Notes under the pieces: generated by a model
Told to the model about the DNA's origin: nothing
The model's input: only the letters and a program-made list of their open reading frames with translations
Databases searched by the model: none
Made by a program: the position numbers and the translations under genes
In this document: piece by piece, positions 12,260 to 25,700 of the stretch
Position numbering within the stretch: the stretch's first letter is position 1
How the letters are laid out: each line of letters opens with the position of its first letter
Source: Cyprinodon diabolis
Lineage: Eukaryota; Chordata; Actinopteri; Cyprinodontiformes; Cyprinodontidae
Assembly: GCA_030533445.1 (NCBI GenBank)
Contig: CM060064.1
Span: 41,622,287-41,686,286 of the forward strand
Length of the DNA stretch: 64,000 nt
Direction: 5' to 3'

Positions 12260-14860
12260 AAGCTTTGATGCTTGATTTATAATGATATTTTTAAATGGCT
12301 CTTTATTAGATGGACATCAAAACCACATGCAGAGGTTTGCTAGTTTACAGAACATGATTTCAAGCTGAAATGACCAGGAATGATCTGAATACTGTCACAC
12401 TAATGAGTATCTGTTATCTCTCACTGATGTAATATCACCTTTCTATGCATTTCCTCAGTTCCACACAAAGTTCTATCATCACATACAATAAAAATGTTGC
12501 CAACTTACTTTTAAAGGATTTATCTATCTGAGATCCATCTTTCTGTGTATAGAGGGCTACAAAAATATACCCATTCTTATAAGAAGCATAGTGAAAATCT
12601 GACTTAAATACAATGCTCTCTGTAGGCTCCATGTGGATTATGAAAGATCAGCATTGAGCTGCAACATACAGCTGATTAACATATCTGTACATGTCATCAC
12701 CCATGTTTCTGAAATTTGGCGGCATTTGGGCCCTGTCGCCATCAAACACTCCTGCAGATGACTCCATCGGGGGTAATTGCACCCCAGCGTTTGTCCAGCT
12801 TGCTGAATAGACCCCATGGGTAACCTCTTTTCAGAAAAAAGCCATATGTCTCTACAGCGGGTGGCTCTTCTTCTCTTTCATTTATGCCTGTTATATTGGA
12901 GGCTCTTACCACACAATGAGCTGGGATTTAGCTGCCCCCTCACTTCCATAGGGAAAACTTCACCTTTTAAACTGCTTGTTGACAGTCACCTTCAAGTCCT
13001 CTCTGTATATTGCTTTCTAAGAGTGAAGATCTCTGCATGGTTTCTGCACAGGTTTGTGAGATTAATTTGTCGTACCTTGAAGTTTCTATGTCCAAGCTGG
13101 TCATTGTGATGTAGCCAGAGAGGTTTAGCTGGTGGCAATACTTGGCTGTTGTCAAGGTTGCTACCATTACCTTTATGGAGGGATTTATCAAAAGATTGAT
13201 TAACCCATTCTCTGTATGCAGATTTGATGGACTTGGAAGGACACCATTCAGTGTCTGGATGACAAATTTACCACCTTGTTCTGCACCTTCCCTTCTGTAC
13301 CACCTTCCCTGCTTCATTTCGACTTGCTTGGAGTTTTTTGCTTCCTACGCTGCTTTCAGTCGGCTGCTATAGCAAAATGTAGCACATTAAATCTTAAAGC
13401 AACTGGTGTTGCATGGAATGCAAGAAGTTTGTACTCTCCTATCAGAACCTTCAAAAATGTGAAGAATTAATGTTTAAACAAAGGCAGAAAAGTTTAAAAA
13501 AAATATAATAAAATATATCAGAGGCAAAATCAGAGTGGAAGTGGGCTTGAATGCACCTTGAGCTTAGACGTGAATCCCTAATTTAGCAGATAATGCATGA
13601 GTGACCAAATCACTATCTTTATTTATATTCATTTCCAGTTGAAAGAAAAAAGGCATATAAATATTTTATTGAAAACATTTGTTTACTTTATGTTAAAAAC
13701 TCTTAAAAACTGTTTAATGTCACAGTATGTAAAAACTGAATTTACAATTAGTAATTACTAATTGTTCATAATTATTCCAGTTCAACTTTTGAAAGATTAA
13801 AGTATGCATATAACATAAAATACAGAAAATAATTTAGTTATTTCCTTGACTAAACTACAGAGTGTAACATAAATTGACCAAATTTTACTATATCTATGAG
13901 AGCATTTCTTAGCCTAAAATATTCTGCGGAATAAAAGTTTTTAAAAGTAGGTCACTGTAGCCTCACAGCTTTTCACAAGTTTTCTTCTGTAACCCAATCT
14001 GTGTTTCATATACTATAAGTTTTAGTTTTCACATCAGGTCCACACTTTCACTATAATTTGCCAAAGGCAGAAATGAAAAGTTTTGTAGTTTTTCTTTTTT
14101 TTTCCCTGTCTGTCTTTCTCTTACGGCCTTGGGAGTTTGACTTCTGCCCTCCTTCTCCAGGCTGAGGGTTTTTCATCTAGCCAAGGTGCAAGGGCAGCCA
14201 CTTCTATCCTCTCCCAGCCCCTTCCTCCCATCCACTGTGCTTATCCACATGCGGATTTCCATTTCAGCTACAGTGCAAGATTAGCAGTTCCACCACCCCA
14301 AGGCTGGCTTAAGATAGGAGGGCAGACAACCAGCAGCGTTGGTGGGATGCATGCGGGGGAGAAGATCCCCTAAGACTTGTCTGGGGCTGCAGCGGATTTT
14401 ATGGATGAATCCTCAAAATACACGTGATTGTTTAGGATGAGCTGTGTTGTGAGGTGTCAGTTTATCGTCAACTTGCAGGCCTCACATATCGCTGGCTCTA
14501 CTACTGCATTGACAATAACCATACTTAATCACAGGCTTTATAATTGATGATGGAATTCATTATGAGGGAGATTCACAGATTTTCCAAAATTAGAAAAATT
14601 TGATCCATTTTCTACACTTTTTCAATTAAAGGATAGAAAAGAGTAAAAATATCTTCAATAAAAACTTTTGTGAAAATTGAAGCTCTTAAACCTAAAGCAA
14701 TATCTATGTATTTTTTTTTACAGCTGTGGTATATTTCTTGTTATTGCACTAAATTCTCCTTTGATTAGATACAATTTACAACTTAAACTTTAATTAGTCT
14801 CCAGTATCATCAGATGACGAGAGAAGGTCCGGATAATGACTCTCTGTAATGGCTGAGCAC
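12260..14860. other. Intergenic, no gene seen
   Basis: AT-rich with no recognised exon. Overlapping open frames on both strands at 12816-13470 show no known domain. A GC-richer block at 14110-14390 has a candidate-enhancer composition. Confidence 0.35.
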
Positions 14861-14865
14861 CTGCA

Positions 14866-15530
14866 ATGACCATGTGGCCTCCATTTTTGCTCAGATGTTC
14901 ACCAAGTGTCAGTAGTTGTGTCATGCTTCAAACTCTCTATCATCATCCTGGTCTGAAGAAATGCACCACCACCAGCTTAAATGACCATGGACCTATAGAC
15001 CTAATATCTGTGGTCATGAAATCCTTTGAGCGACTGGTGCTGAAGCATCTGAAGGGTATTAAATGCCACTGCTGGATCCCTGCATTTTGCTTTCTATTTA
15101 AACAGGATGATACAGCCACTTTTGGATGACATTACATCTTTCACCACTTCAACCATCAAGGGATGAACATCTTGTTTGAGGACTTGGCCATTCAACACCA
15201 TGATCAGAGACATTCTCCACCACAGGCTCACTCAGCTTACAGGTATTCCACCTGTTAGCGGATAACCAGCAACAGCAAGTGGGAGTGGGGAGTATGTTCT
15301 CAGTTAAAAGCACCATCATGACCAGCCGCCGCTAAGGGTGTCTTCTTTCCCTTTCCTCCTCTCTATATACAGTATACAAATGTCTGCTCATTTGGACACT
15401 CATGTGGCATGCCTAAAATTTGCAGAGGACACTGATGTCACTGGTTTGGATCAGGAAAAAGAGAAGCTTAGCGGGAGGATCTGCATGTCCACTGGTGCTA
15501 TTAGAACCACCAAGGGTTTAAGTCAATGAA
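14866..15530 (+). pseudogene. Decayed LINE reverse transcriptase remnant
   Basis: A conceptual frame at 14980-15055 reads NDHGPIDLISVVMKSFERLV followed by LKHLKG, a clear relative of the NDYRPVALTSVVMKSFERLV block of non-LTR retrotransposon reverse transcriptases. Further on, in another frame, CLKFAEDTDVTGL (about 15410-15450) matches the KFADDTTVVGL block that carries the catalytic aspartates. Stops and at least one frameshift separate the two, so the copy is dead. The clade is likely CR1/Rex1/L2-like. Confidence 0.65.
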
Positions 15531-15600
15531 GATGATGGTAGAATTCCTGGACTTTGACCCCCACTTCCCCCACCCTTGACAACACCGTGATTATCATATA

Positions 15601-16298
15601 CCCCATTTACACTACCCTTGAAAAACCGTGCAGAGACCGGTCCGAGCTCAGTAACTGAGATAACTTATCATGTGTAAATGGGAAGCAAACTGATCTGAAC
15701 CAAGCTAGACACAACCGAACCGAGCTAACTGCAGACCAGTTCCAGAGGTGGGCTCGGCTCGGTTTTTCCCTGGCTCAGTTCTCTGATAACAAGAGCGCAT
15801 GAGCAGAATGCGTCATCTCTGCCTGGCTGCACATCGCGATTCACACTCCATTCCAGTAGTTGGCAGTAATGCCCCTCCGGAAACAGAAGAACAACTTCTT
15901 CTTCAACTATAAACAACAATCGAAATCTTCTCCACGCAACATTTTAAAAAGGGGAATTTAAATAATAACACAGAGGTACAACAATAATATTTAAGCATAA
16001 CTTTCTGAATGTGTCGGGCACCGCCCTTTTTGATTTGCTTGATTGCTTCCTTCGTCGTCTTCTTCTTCTTTATGGCGTTTGGCAAACAACTTTTGGTGCA
16101 TTACCGCCACCAACTGCATGATTTCCTCCTTCAATACTGGCAGTAATACCGCAGATCGTCGCTAGGAGGCGAGTAGTCAAGGAACCAAGATAGCGTGATG
16201 TGTAAACGGTCGTCAGAACCGAGCTCGGCCTGGTTAACTGATCCGAGCTTGGACCGGTTTCGGCATGGATCTGTATTTCAAGGGTAGGGTAAATGGGG
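15601..16298. mobile_element. Large MITE with long imperfect inverted repeats (698 bp)
   Basis: The left end CCCCATTTACACTACCCTTG pairs with the right end CAAGGGTAGGGTAAATGGGG. Homology continues inward: GACCGGTCCGAGCTC on the left matches CCGAGCTTGGACCGGTTT on the right in inverse orientation. The interior is non-coding and includes a (CTT)n patch and GCATTACCGCCACC, a phrase seen in several fish elements. Flanks are CATATA and CTATAG, so the target duplication is not resolved. Confidence 0.75.
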
Positions 16299-19200
16299 CT
16301 ATAGGTTGCTATTGCTTTCTGCACCACCTGAGATGGTCGTAGAATTAGACACCATTTGGAGGAGGAACCAGAAGAGCCTGTACTTCCAGTAGAAACATAA
16401 GAATTACAACCTTTCTAAGCTAGAGGTCATCTTCTTTATGGCTATTATTCCAACTATTCTGTATTTACAGTCACTGTGTGGTTTAACCCATACAACAGGA
16501 CAAGTCCAGACTTTAACCAACAATTCGGTTTGCCGAGACAATTATAAACGATGGCCTTCGCCCCATCCAGGGCTTATTCAGATCTAAGGTCTGGAAAGAC
16601 AGCTAACATCTCTGCAGACCCAAAACATCTTGCACTCAAACTTTTCAGATTTGTGCTACATACTTTGATAAACCACACCTGTCTGGTGTGTTCACAAACT
16701 AAAGCCTTAGGGTCTCGTGAGAAAAACTGTAATCAGTCAGAAATGGTAACATACAAATGGTGACTGTGTTTATTAATTGGGTGATTTTAGGGGAGTTGGA
16801 AGTTTCATTAGTGGATACATTTCCCATTTCACTTCAGAATGAAATAGGTACTCATATGTGATGATCTAACAACAACAACAAGTATTGACATTTTTGGTTA
16901 AATTGTGATTGGGGGTATGACTACTCTTGCAAGGCAATCGGATGGATTGTAGCTTAAAACAGCTGATTGTTGGTGATTAAAGTGAGAAAAAATTTTTATG
17001 TGCTGATAGAAATTTGAAGGCTGTTCCATTGGTGTAAAAAGTATTTTCCCTGCGTCTAAAAACATGCAGTTATTTAAAATGTTCTGATAAAAAACTCCTT
17101 AAGCAATATAAAGAGATGGGTTATAAGCATCAGTGTGACATGCAGCCTTCTAATGTGATCAACAGGCTAATATGTGGACCCACATTAGTAAAGCCAAACT
17201 GATCGGTCATATAAAGCCCTTTTGGACAAATAAGCTGAAAGGAACCCATCAGACAGATCGGGTGTCCAGCGGGAACAGCTCTCGTTACCACTGACCTGAA
17301 ACATGTGGCCCAACTACAACTAAATTGTGGCTGAATTATTGATACAGTGGCGTTGGCCGCTTTGCAAGTCGGGGCATGAAAGGGAGCCAACATGGGAATG
17401 GTCCACTAATTTTATATGGGAGCCTGAGGGCACATTCCTCTCAGTGAAGACCAAACATATTGACATATGTGTGTAGGGGTAGACTGTATATAATATCACT
17501 CAGTTGTCAGGGGGAAAAATAGGACAATATGACACAGACTATGAATCCCTCTTCTTATGTTGTGTCTTTCTTTTTTTAAAGTGCATTTGGTAATAAAGCC
17601 CTGAAATTTGAGAGCCGAGATACAATATACGTAAAGAACTTGAGTTTTTTTTGCGCTCCTGCTTTTGAGATTGCTTTTCTGAAATCATTACAACTTCATT
17701 TGTCCAAGTAATATCGACAGAGTTCGGAGAATTGTGGGCATGAATTGTGATGTATGGGATCAAGTCGTTTAGAGGAGTAGACAAGGGGGGCGTGTGGGCT
17801 GTTTGTAGCTGAGTTCAGGTTGTTGACCATCAGTCAGCTGGCCATCTCATTTCTCCAGAAGTGTCCAAAAGCCTTTGTGTTCTGAATTCACTTTTATTTC
17901 CACCTCTCTTGGAATTGTGATGACCGTGCCTCGGGGCGACAGAGACACCTTGAGGAGTGCCCACCTTTAAATCCGCTGCTCCATGACTTCAACCATGACC
18001 CCTTGCTCGAGGGATCCCCGAGGCGAGATTTAAACGAGCTCCCCCAGGTCTGCGTCGGCCCCTCTATTCATCGTCACATTTTTTGAAGCCTTGAATTGGC
18101 TTAAGCTGATGGTTCAATTTGAATAAAAGGGAGAAGATTTGGAAATATTTAAAATAAAACCTTACATATGTGACTAAATGTGCTGTGACATGGGTGTGTG
18201 TAAACAGAGTGACAGGGACAAGAAAAGCAGTGGGACTGACAGGGGAGCAGAACAAATCTATAGGACCTCTGAGTATCTTTTTCTATCTCTCTCCTTCTTA
18301 AAAAAATTTAATTCCAAAGACTTTACCTGAATTAATATGAAACTGGATTATTCATATACTTTTCTTTACACTTTCAGTCATCACCTCCTTGTGCTCCAAG
18401 TTTAATAGTATCGCTTACATTTGTACAATTCTTACAGCCTGTTCTGCCATTATGGAGGACGAGTGTCGAGAATAGCATGCAATATACAGGCTATTGATCC
18501 ACGCCCATCACTGCAGAAAAAAAGTCGGTGCACTGGGGGGCTGTTGGGGAGGGGGAATGGAAGGGGACTGGACATACAACGATCGATAACCTACTCTATC
18601 AGCCGTTTCCATGGCAACCGGTAGAGCAAGGACAGAGGGCTGCCATGCATTTTGCACCTGTCTATTTCATACACCTATCGTGATAATGAAAGTGTCAGGG
18701 AAACAAATGCAAAGGTGATGCAGGGGGGCTCCAGCCTGCTGTGAACTTTAACAATTTCTGGAATTACATAAAGGTTAATGGCTCGCTAGAAATTAGTGGT
18801 GAAAAAAAGCGGGAAAGGGAGGGGGAGAAAGAGGGGATGCTGGGGATGCCGGGGGTGGGGGGTTTTGGTGACCTCCTCATATTCAATGTGGGTTGAAGGA
18901 CAATCAGACACAAACAAGTTTTAGTAGAATTTGTACAAAATGGCATTCTATGTTTTTTATTATTATTATTCATTAGCAGCCCTGCAAATGACACCTACAG
19001 CCATTTCCCGGCCTTAGAGAAAGAGCCCTAGTTGACCTCAATTTAAAGGTTAAGCTAGCGTGTTCATGGCTGGCCATTAGCTCACCATACTGTAGGAGTA
19101 AAGACAGACTCTAGGCACAGGAGACACAGTCGGCAAGGAATGAAGAGCAGCAGACGTGTGAGAATACTGCTGTAGTGAGGTCAACTGAAGCTTTCTTCAG

Positions 19201-22200
19201 ATCAAACCTCAGCAGGAGCCAGACAGGTTGTCAGGAGAACTTGACACCCGGCCCTTTCTGACTCCTCGTCCGTCTGTCTGTCTATGGTAAGCATTGAACT
19301 TCCAGCCCACTTTGAACTGGAGCCTTGTGGACTCTGGAGCCAGGTTGGAGAGACCAGTAACCCCCTAAATGAAGGGGATAGATATCCTGATTTGGGACCT
19401 GTGTTTTTCATGTGCTCTATTGATTGCCAATAGGAGCTGTTACTGAACGGGTAGGATTTTAAATGGGTTAGCAAGAGAAGGTGGCTTCTCACCACTGGCA
19501 GTAATTCTGTATCAGACTGCTGTGTATTTCTTCAAGAAAGGGAAAGTGGGTTTCCTTTAGTCTTTCACAATCTCAAGAGCAACACATTTAACATACACTG
19601 ATTTGTCTTGCAATGATTTTATAATATAGTCTGCAGAATTAAGAAAACAGCAGCAGAGGGACCCTCCAGCAGCAGCACAGCACGTCGGCTTGTGGCAGGC
19701 CATACCGCTGCGGACGACACAACGGTTGTCTTTTGAGGCCCTCTGTGTTTTGTGAGCTGTGACAGAGAGCTATTGATGGGCACGTGGCTCTACAATGTAG
19801 TTCGGTGGTTTGCTGGCCACCGCATTGACCTTTGACATCCCATCCATGCAGCAGCCCTTATTGTTAGCAGAGAAGGAGGAAGACAGAAGAGCAGAAGGAA
19901 GGGAATAGATGACCCTCGGGCTCCCTCCCCCTTCGACCTCACCCCCTCCCATTTTAACACCATCCATCCCTGCCCCCTTCTCTCACCCCCCTCCAACCCC
20001 ACACACACTCCACCTTATGCCGATCAATGACAGTTTCATGTGGCTTCTCTGGGCCCGCAGTGACGTGTGTCCTATTGATTTATCGACATTACTCCAGGCA
20101 AGCGAACCCAGAAGCCTCCTCTCTCAGTAGGCAGCCCGGCTCCAGCCCAGCAGAACCATGCCTCCCTCCCTGCGCTGGGTGGGCCCATGCCAAGTCATCC
20201 GACTGTACCAGTCTTCAGAAGAATTAGCCGCACACACCCAAACAGGATTGTATTATGGATGCATGTATGTCACTGAGAATGCTTTTAAGCTTTGCCCCAA
20301 CCCCTCCCACTGTTCACCAACCTTCACCCAGTTCCCCAAATACTCCGTCCTAAACACCATGAGACGTGTAATGGGGACAATGAGGGAGACACCCTCTCTC
20401 TAAAATGCATTTACTGTTGCCTCTGATTTCCAGAGGCTACCATTCCACTTTTATGGTTAAAAGCTTCTTTTCTTTCATCCATGTCAATGTCATGCCTATG
20501 TGGCCATGGTTTATCCTTGTGGCTATTACTCTCATTAGATTCTCTTCCTCTTTTTCCTCATATAGGTGGGAGGGGGTGTTCGGACCAACCCATCCTTTTA
20601 TGCCCCTCAGGGGTCTCCTGTGTCCAGTGAAAGGCCAGTGGATTCAAGGAAGGGGAGGAGAAGAGGGCAGCTGGACATTCTCTGTGGCCTGACTATGCTC
20701 ACTGATGTGGGGGCTTTAGAGGTAGGCAATCCAACACCATTACGATGGGACTTTGGGACCGGCAGCTGGGCCTCAAAAAAAAGGGGAGGGGGGTTCTCAG
20801 AGATCAGTGACCTGGCCACAGTGTCCAGCTGGGGGTGGTTGTTTCACAACCCACCACCATCCACGTGCTAGATGACCATCTGGGGATCAGGAGAAGCCCC
20901 CAACAGAAGCAGAAGCATCTTTTTAGATGTAGGCACTGGCAACAAAAGTCAAGAAATCTGTCAGTGTAATCTGGTGGAGGGTGGGGAGGGGGCACTGCAG
21001 CTGCACAGCTACTCTTTCACTTAACAAGGGCCAGAATTTACACCCCGAATGTACCCAGATCTAATACTCTGCAAATAAACTTACATTTAATTTGACCTGC
21101 AAGGGCCCCGAGCAAAAGTTTATTTTTCAGCAATCATGTTTTAACATGTTACAACTACAAACATTAGGGAATTTTCAATAGAATTTTAAAGAAATTTCCA
21201 AGTTAAAATCTAAAATGTTTAGTGTTCAAATCTTTTAGATACACCTTTCACTACAATCACAAGTCTAACAAGGTATATTAATATCAACATTGCACATGTA
21301 GAAACGTAAATTATTGCAAATTCTTCTATAAAAGCTCAAACTTGTCAATTTTATTATGATTGTTGGATTTTACTTTCAGTAGATTATTCTAACCCTTAAA
21401 GCCATTATAAACTGTGAACTTAACAATGCTGTTGTCTATCTGGGTGTGTGTTAAGAGTTGTTGTCTTGCTGGAAGGTGAACCTCTTTCGGTGTCGTCATC
21501 TGAAGCGACAAGTGGGCTTTCATTCAAGTTGGATATTGTAGTCAGAGTGGATATGACATTTTTTTTGGGCGGAGATTTTTGCTTGATGAATTTAAAATGA
21601 GAACAGAGCAGCACCAGGATTTTTCTGTTCTAAACCTTCCACCCCCATCTTTTCCTCCATGGCATCCTCAAGCTCTCCTTCTCCCACAATCTCTTTGTCT
21701 TAAACTGTTTAAGGTGATCGAATTCGGCCCATCCTCCTACAATAGTCCGGGGGGATCAAAGGTTGCTGACCCCACCCTGATGTAATGAGTCCAGCTAAAA
21801 AGATCTGACCTTCTTAATGTTTCAATGAGCTTAAAAAAAATGTTTTTTCATTGTTTTATCGTCTCTCTAGCATTTATTATTATTTTATGAAAGTGATCTT
21901 TGAGGTCACGTCTAATTGGATTTTACACTGATTCATATAGACCTATGGAGGAATACATATCAGGCAAGAGAGGATTTGGTGGTGCAGTTATTGTTCTCAG
22001 AAACTCTGGATTTCTCCAGTGTGCTGAAAGAAATTCATAAATGTGGTGGAGGGGTGCAGTGGGCTGCACTGTGCACCAGTGTAATCTGTGGTCAGCACTT
22101 CTTCACGGCCAATATCGTGATAGAAAAAAAGAAATCCTCATTCTGAAATTTGATTAATTGGTGTCTCTCCGCCTCTCAATCCAAACATTGGTGAAAATGG

Positions 22201-22750
22201 AGGCCGGTTGACAGGACATATACATCAGCCACAAGAGCTGCGAGCCCCTGGCAAGCAGAGGCATTTCTTATCCTGTAACAGGATATCCACATACAGCGAG
22301 GTGTGGAAAAGTGAGAACTGCATCGTCTTCATTTGGCCATAACAAGGGAGAAGGAGGGGGAGGAGCGCAGAGGGGAGGAGAAGTCAGCCAGCCAGGCAGC
22401 TCTCTATGTTGGGCTGAGGCGTATCGATTGATTTCCCAATAGCCTCTGGTCCATGAGCGGCGAACCCTGGCCTCTGTTGCTAGGTGACCACACCATCCAA
22501 GATGGAGAGAGGGGTGATGAAGGGTGACAGCAGCTCTGAGGGTCAGCAAGGCCACCGGTCATTCTGCAGTCCCCCTGAGGGACGCTTCGGACATGCAGAT
22601 AATGCAATGAAACTGGACCTCAGCTTCACACGAAAAACAAGCAAAGCACAACTGTAGAAAAGGCAGAATGAGAGAGGGGAATGCTGGCCACCATTTTGGT
22701 ACAGCGCCGTCAAGATCAATGCTCCGTCTGTGAAGTGTTATGCCGCTACA
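16299..22750. other. Gene desert with GC-richer blocks upstream of onecutl
   Basis: No exon was recognised. Several blocks are non-repetitive and GC-balanced against AT-rich surroundings: about 17100-17400, 17800-18060, 18420-18760, 19640-20420, 20560-21000 and 22150-22640. Vertebrate developmental transcription-factor genes typically sit beside such deserts holding conserved enhancers. ONECUT-type core motifs (TATTGAT or TATCGAT) occur at 18492, 19418, 19771, 20073 and 22422. A repeat-like fragment (GGGATCAAAGGTTGCTGACC) lies near 21753. Confidence 0.4.
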
Positions 22751-25700
22751 GTATATATATGAATTTATGACATGCCTTATGATGAAATAAAAGTGGAAAG
22801 ATGCTGTTAGATTTGTTTTATGTTAGCTTTCAGGTTTCACATCACAGAATCTTCCACGAAAAAAAAAGAAAATGAATTCCATGAAAAATATTTATAGCAC
22901 CCATGTGATTTCAAAAGGGCTGTAGACCATATATGAAAATATTGATTTGACAAACCAAAGGCTATTCAAATAGTCAAAGTCCAAAATATATTGCCTAAAT
23001 TTGGAGACTGAGGATATTGCTTTTTCTATAGCTTGTTAAAGAAGCCAAGCAATTTCAAGACATGTAGAGTTTACTGGATTGCCTTTAGTCAAAGGAAAGC
23101 TTAAAATATGTTCAGCGCTGTAAAAAGATTGTTGCTCCTAAACTGATTTCTTTAATTTTTTTGTTTGTTTTTACTTTTCCTTTTTTTATTATTTTTGCTT
23201 GTTATAACAATTTATTTATTACAGGAAATTCACATTAACCTGGCCCTATATGTTAAAAAATAATAACCCTACTTTAAAAACATAAATATTTTTTGCAGTT
23301 GAGTTATTTTCATCAGAAACAAACAAAAAAAGCAACAAAAATTTATTAAGAATTAAAAAAGTTATGTTCAAATGATTGAGCTTAAAAAAATCAAAGATCA
23401 TCAGTTACTGGGTAAAGTGTATTTACAAATTAGCTGAGAAACCAAAGAAAAGATTTAACTCTTTGCATCAGATGTCACCTAACTAACACAACCATCAAAA
23501 TGAGAATAAGACTTTTGAATATTAGTTTCTGCAATTTTAGAAACAAGTTAATTAATGCTTTAATGTTAAATACAAAGGTGTCTTTGTTCAGTAATGTATG
23601 TAACTCTGAATAGCTCCAAGGAAACCAAATGAAGGGTCTAGTCAAAGTGTGGACTTTAATCAGGTCTAGGTACTCTGGGAGACTTTAAACAGACCTTTCG
23701 GGCTCAAAATTATTCACATAGGGCTGGGTTAGTATGGATATATTTTGCCTTTAATAAAGAAAATCATTTGAAAAGTTCACTTTATATTTACTCACATGAG
23801 CCTGCACATGCACAGGTATAAAAATCTGTAAGATGATCTGAAACATTAAAGTGCGACATAAAGCAAAACATGTAGGTCCATAAAATAATTCAAAGCAAAG
23901 CAGATTTTGCTACGATAAACACATTTTAAAAATGTATTTACTCTAATTTTAGGCGGGCAAGTAGAATATTTTGAAACTTTTCTGAAAGTTTGACTTTTGA
24001 CACTAACAACTGCTTGGATTTTCCTTTGTGCAGAATTTAGTTTTAAATGAATACTCCTCAACTCTAATCCAAAAGCAGAATAAATCCTAAGAGATTGCAG
24101 GCTGTGCGCCAGTACAAAAGAAAAATACTGTAAACATGAACTAGATCTAATCTATATCACATATTCCACAATGATACATGATACTGTGCTGCTTTTCTAC
24201 ATATCGATCGTTTCACAGCGCGAGTGAAAAATGATAGGGAAGGAAAAAAGAGAAAAAGAAAAAGATGATTCAGGAGGAGGAGGAAAAGAAGAGGAGCAGT
24301 GCCTGTGTATGTGTGTGCAGGGGGGGGGGGGTGTTAAAGTAGAAGGCGAATGTAAAAAGGATCTACATCGCACTGCAAGCTCAGAAATGTGAAAGAGAAG
24401 TTACCAGAAGGCAAGAAATGCAGCACAGAAGGGGTGGGAGGGTTGTTTGTGAGGGTCACGGGGAGTAGCCCATGAAAGGCCACCTTGCAGTTCGACTGAT
24501 GTATGTGTTGTTCCTGTGTGAAGGATTTCCCTTCATCCTGTGCCATGCCTCTCATGTCCTCCTCAGAAGGAGCCTGAACCTTTTCATGTCTGTTGGAGTT
24601 CCATATCCTGAGGAGGGTGGACTTATGTGCGTCTTTGTCTCTCTGTGTGCTCCTGTATTTCTCTCACTCCTTTCTATTAATAATATGGGGGAGAGAAACG
24701 GGGAGATAGAAACTCCTGCTTGCTTTGGTTACAAGGCGAGATGCTTCTCTGTTCGCAGCCCTAAGCTGTGCAAGTGTTTCTGCTTTTAAATATTCTCATC
24801 CCTTGTGATTTCAAACTATCTTGTGCCCTAAAGGGAAACACGGACCTCCCTGGCCAGATATCAGCAGACCTGTAGCAGCAACTTGCAGCTGAATTTTTTT
24901 AAACGCCAATGAGGGGACTGAATGGCTGGAGAAAAATTAAGAAAGAGAAGAAAGATAAGAGGAGAAAGAAGAGTTGTTAGTTCATGCTGTGTGCCAGGGT
25001 GGGTAATAACACAAACAATGCACGGATATAACCCTGAAGAGTTCAGTAACTGTGAAGTTTGACAGGTTAGCTGTTTGTTTTCTGCAGCTGCACCTTCTTT
25101 GAACACCATCTGTAGAGAAATTAAAAATTTTTTCTTCTTAAAAAAAGCTTCCAACTAATTTCTTACTCATAAAGCATAATTAACCCAAAGCCCTCTTTGT
25201 GTTCTCCATTTTCTTAAAATTGCTTTTCACGCTGCTTTTTATGCTTAATTGCCAGCTTAGTCTTTAAAGTCCTCTGACCTGCATTTTCCCGATGTTCAAC
25301 ATTGGAAAATTAAACTGCTGGTCTTATGTTGTAAATTACTTGTTCAAAATTGACCTGTACTGCACCTTTCACGCCTATTGGCACCCCTAGTAAAGTTTAT
25401 TAAAATGTCTTAAAAATAAATCTTTTTAACCATACACCGTACATAACAGTGAGCATGAGGTATTTCTCCCACATTCATCCTTTGATTGATTTCCCTCTTG
25501 CCTGGAGTGTTTGCGTAATTTAAAAACCTATTATCATTAAGAAAGCTCCATATTTTTTATTTGCAGGATTTGGACACTTCTTAGTATTTCTCCTATGTAA
25601 GTTTTTCAGGCTCAGGTATGATTCCAACTCACTAACATACAAAAAAGGCATCTATTTTTTTGTTTTATAGCCAAGGCTGCTAAAATTTAAATACAGTTTT

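Noticed and set aside
12816..13470. Several overlapping open frames on both strands
   Set aside because: No recognisable protein similarity and no consistent splice structure.
23110..23760. Possible decayed DNA transposon (CTGTAAAAAGATTGTTGCTC ... GGGCTCAAAATTATTCACAT)
   Set aside because: The ends do not form a convincing inverted repeat and no target duplication was found.
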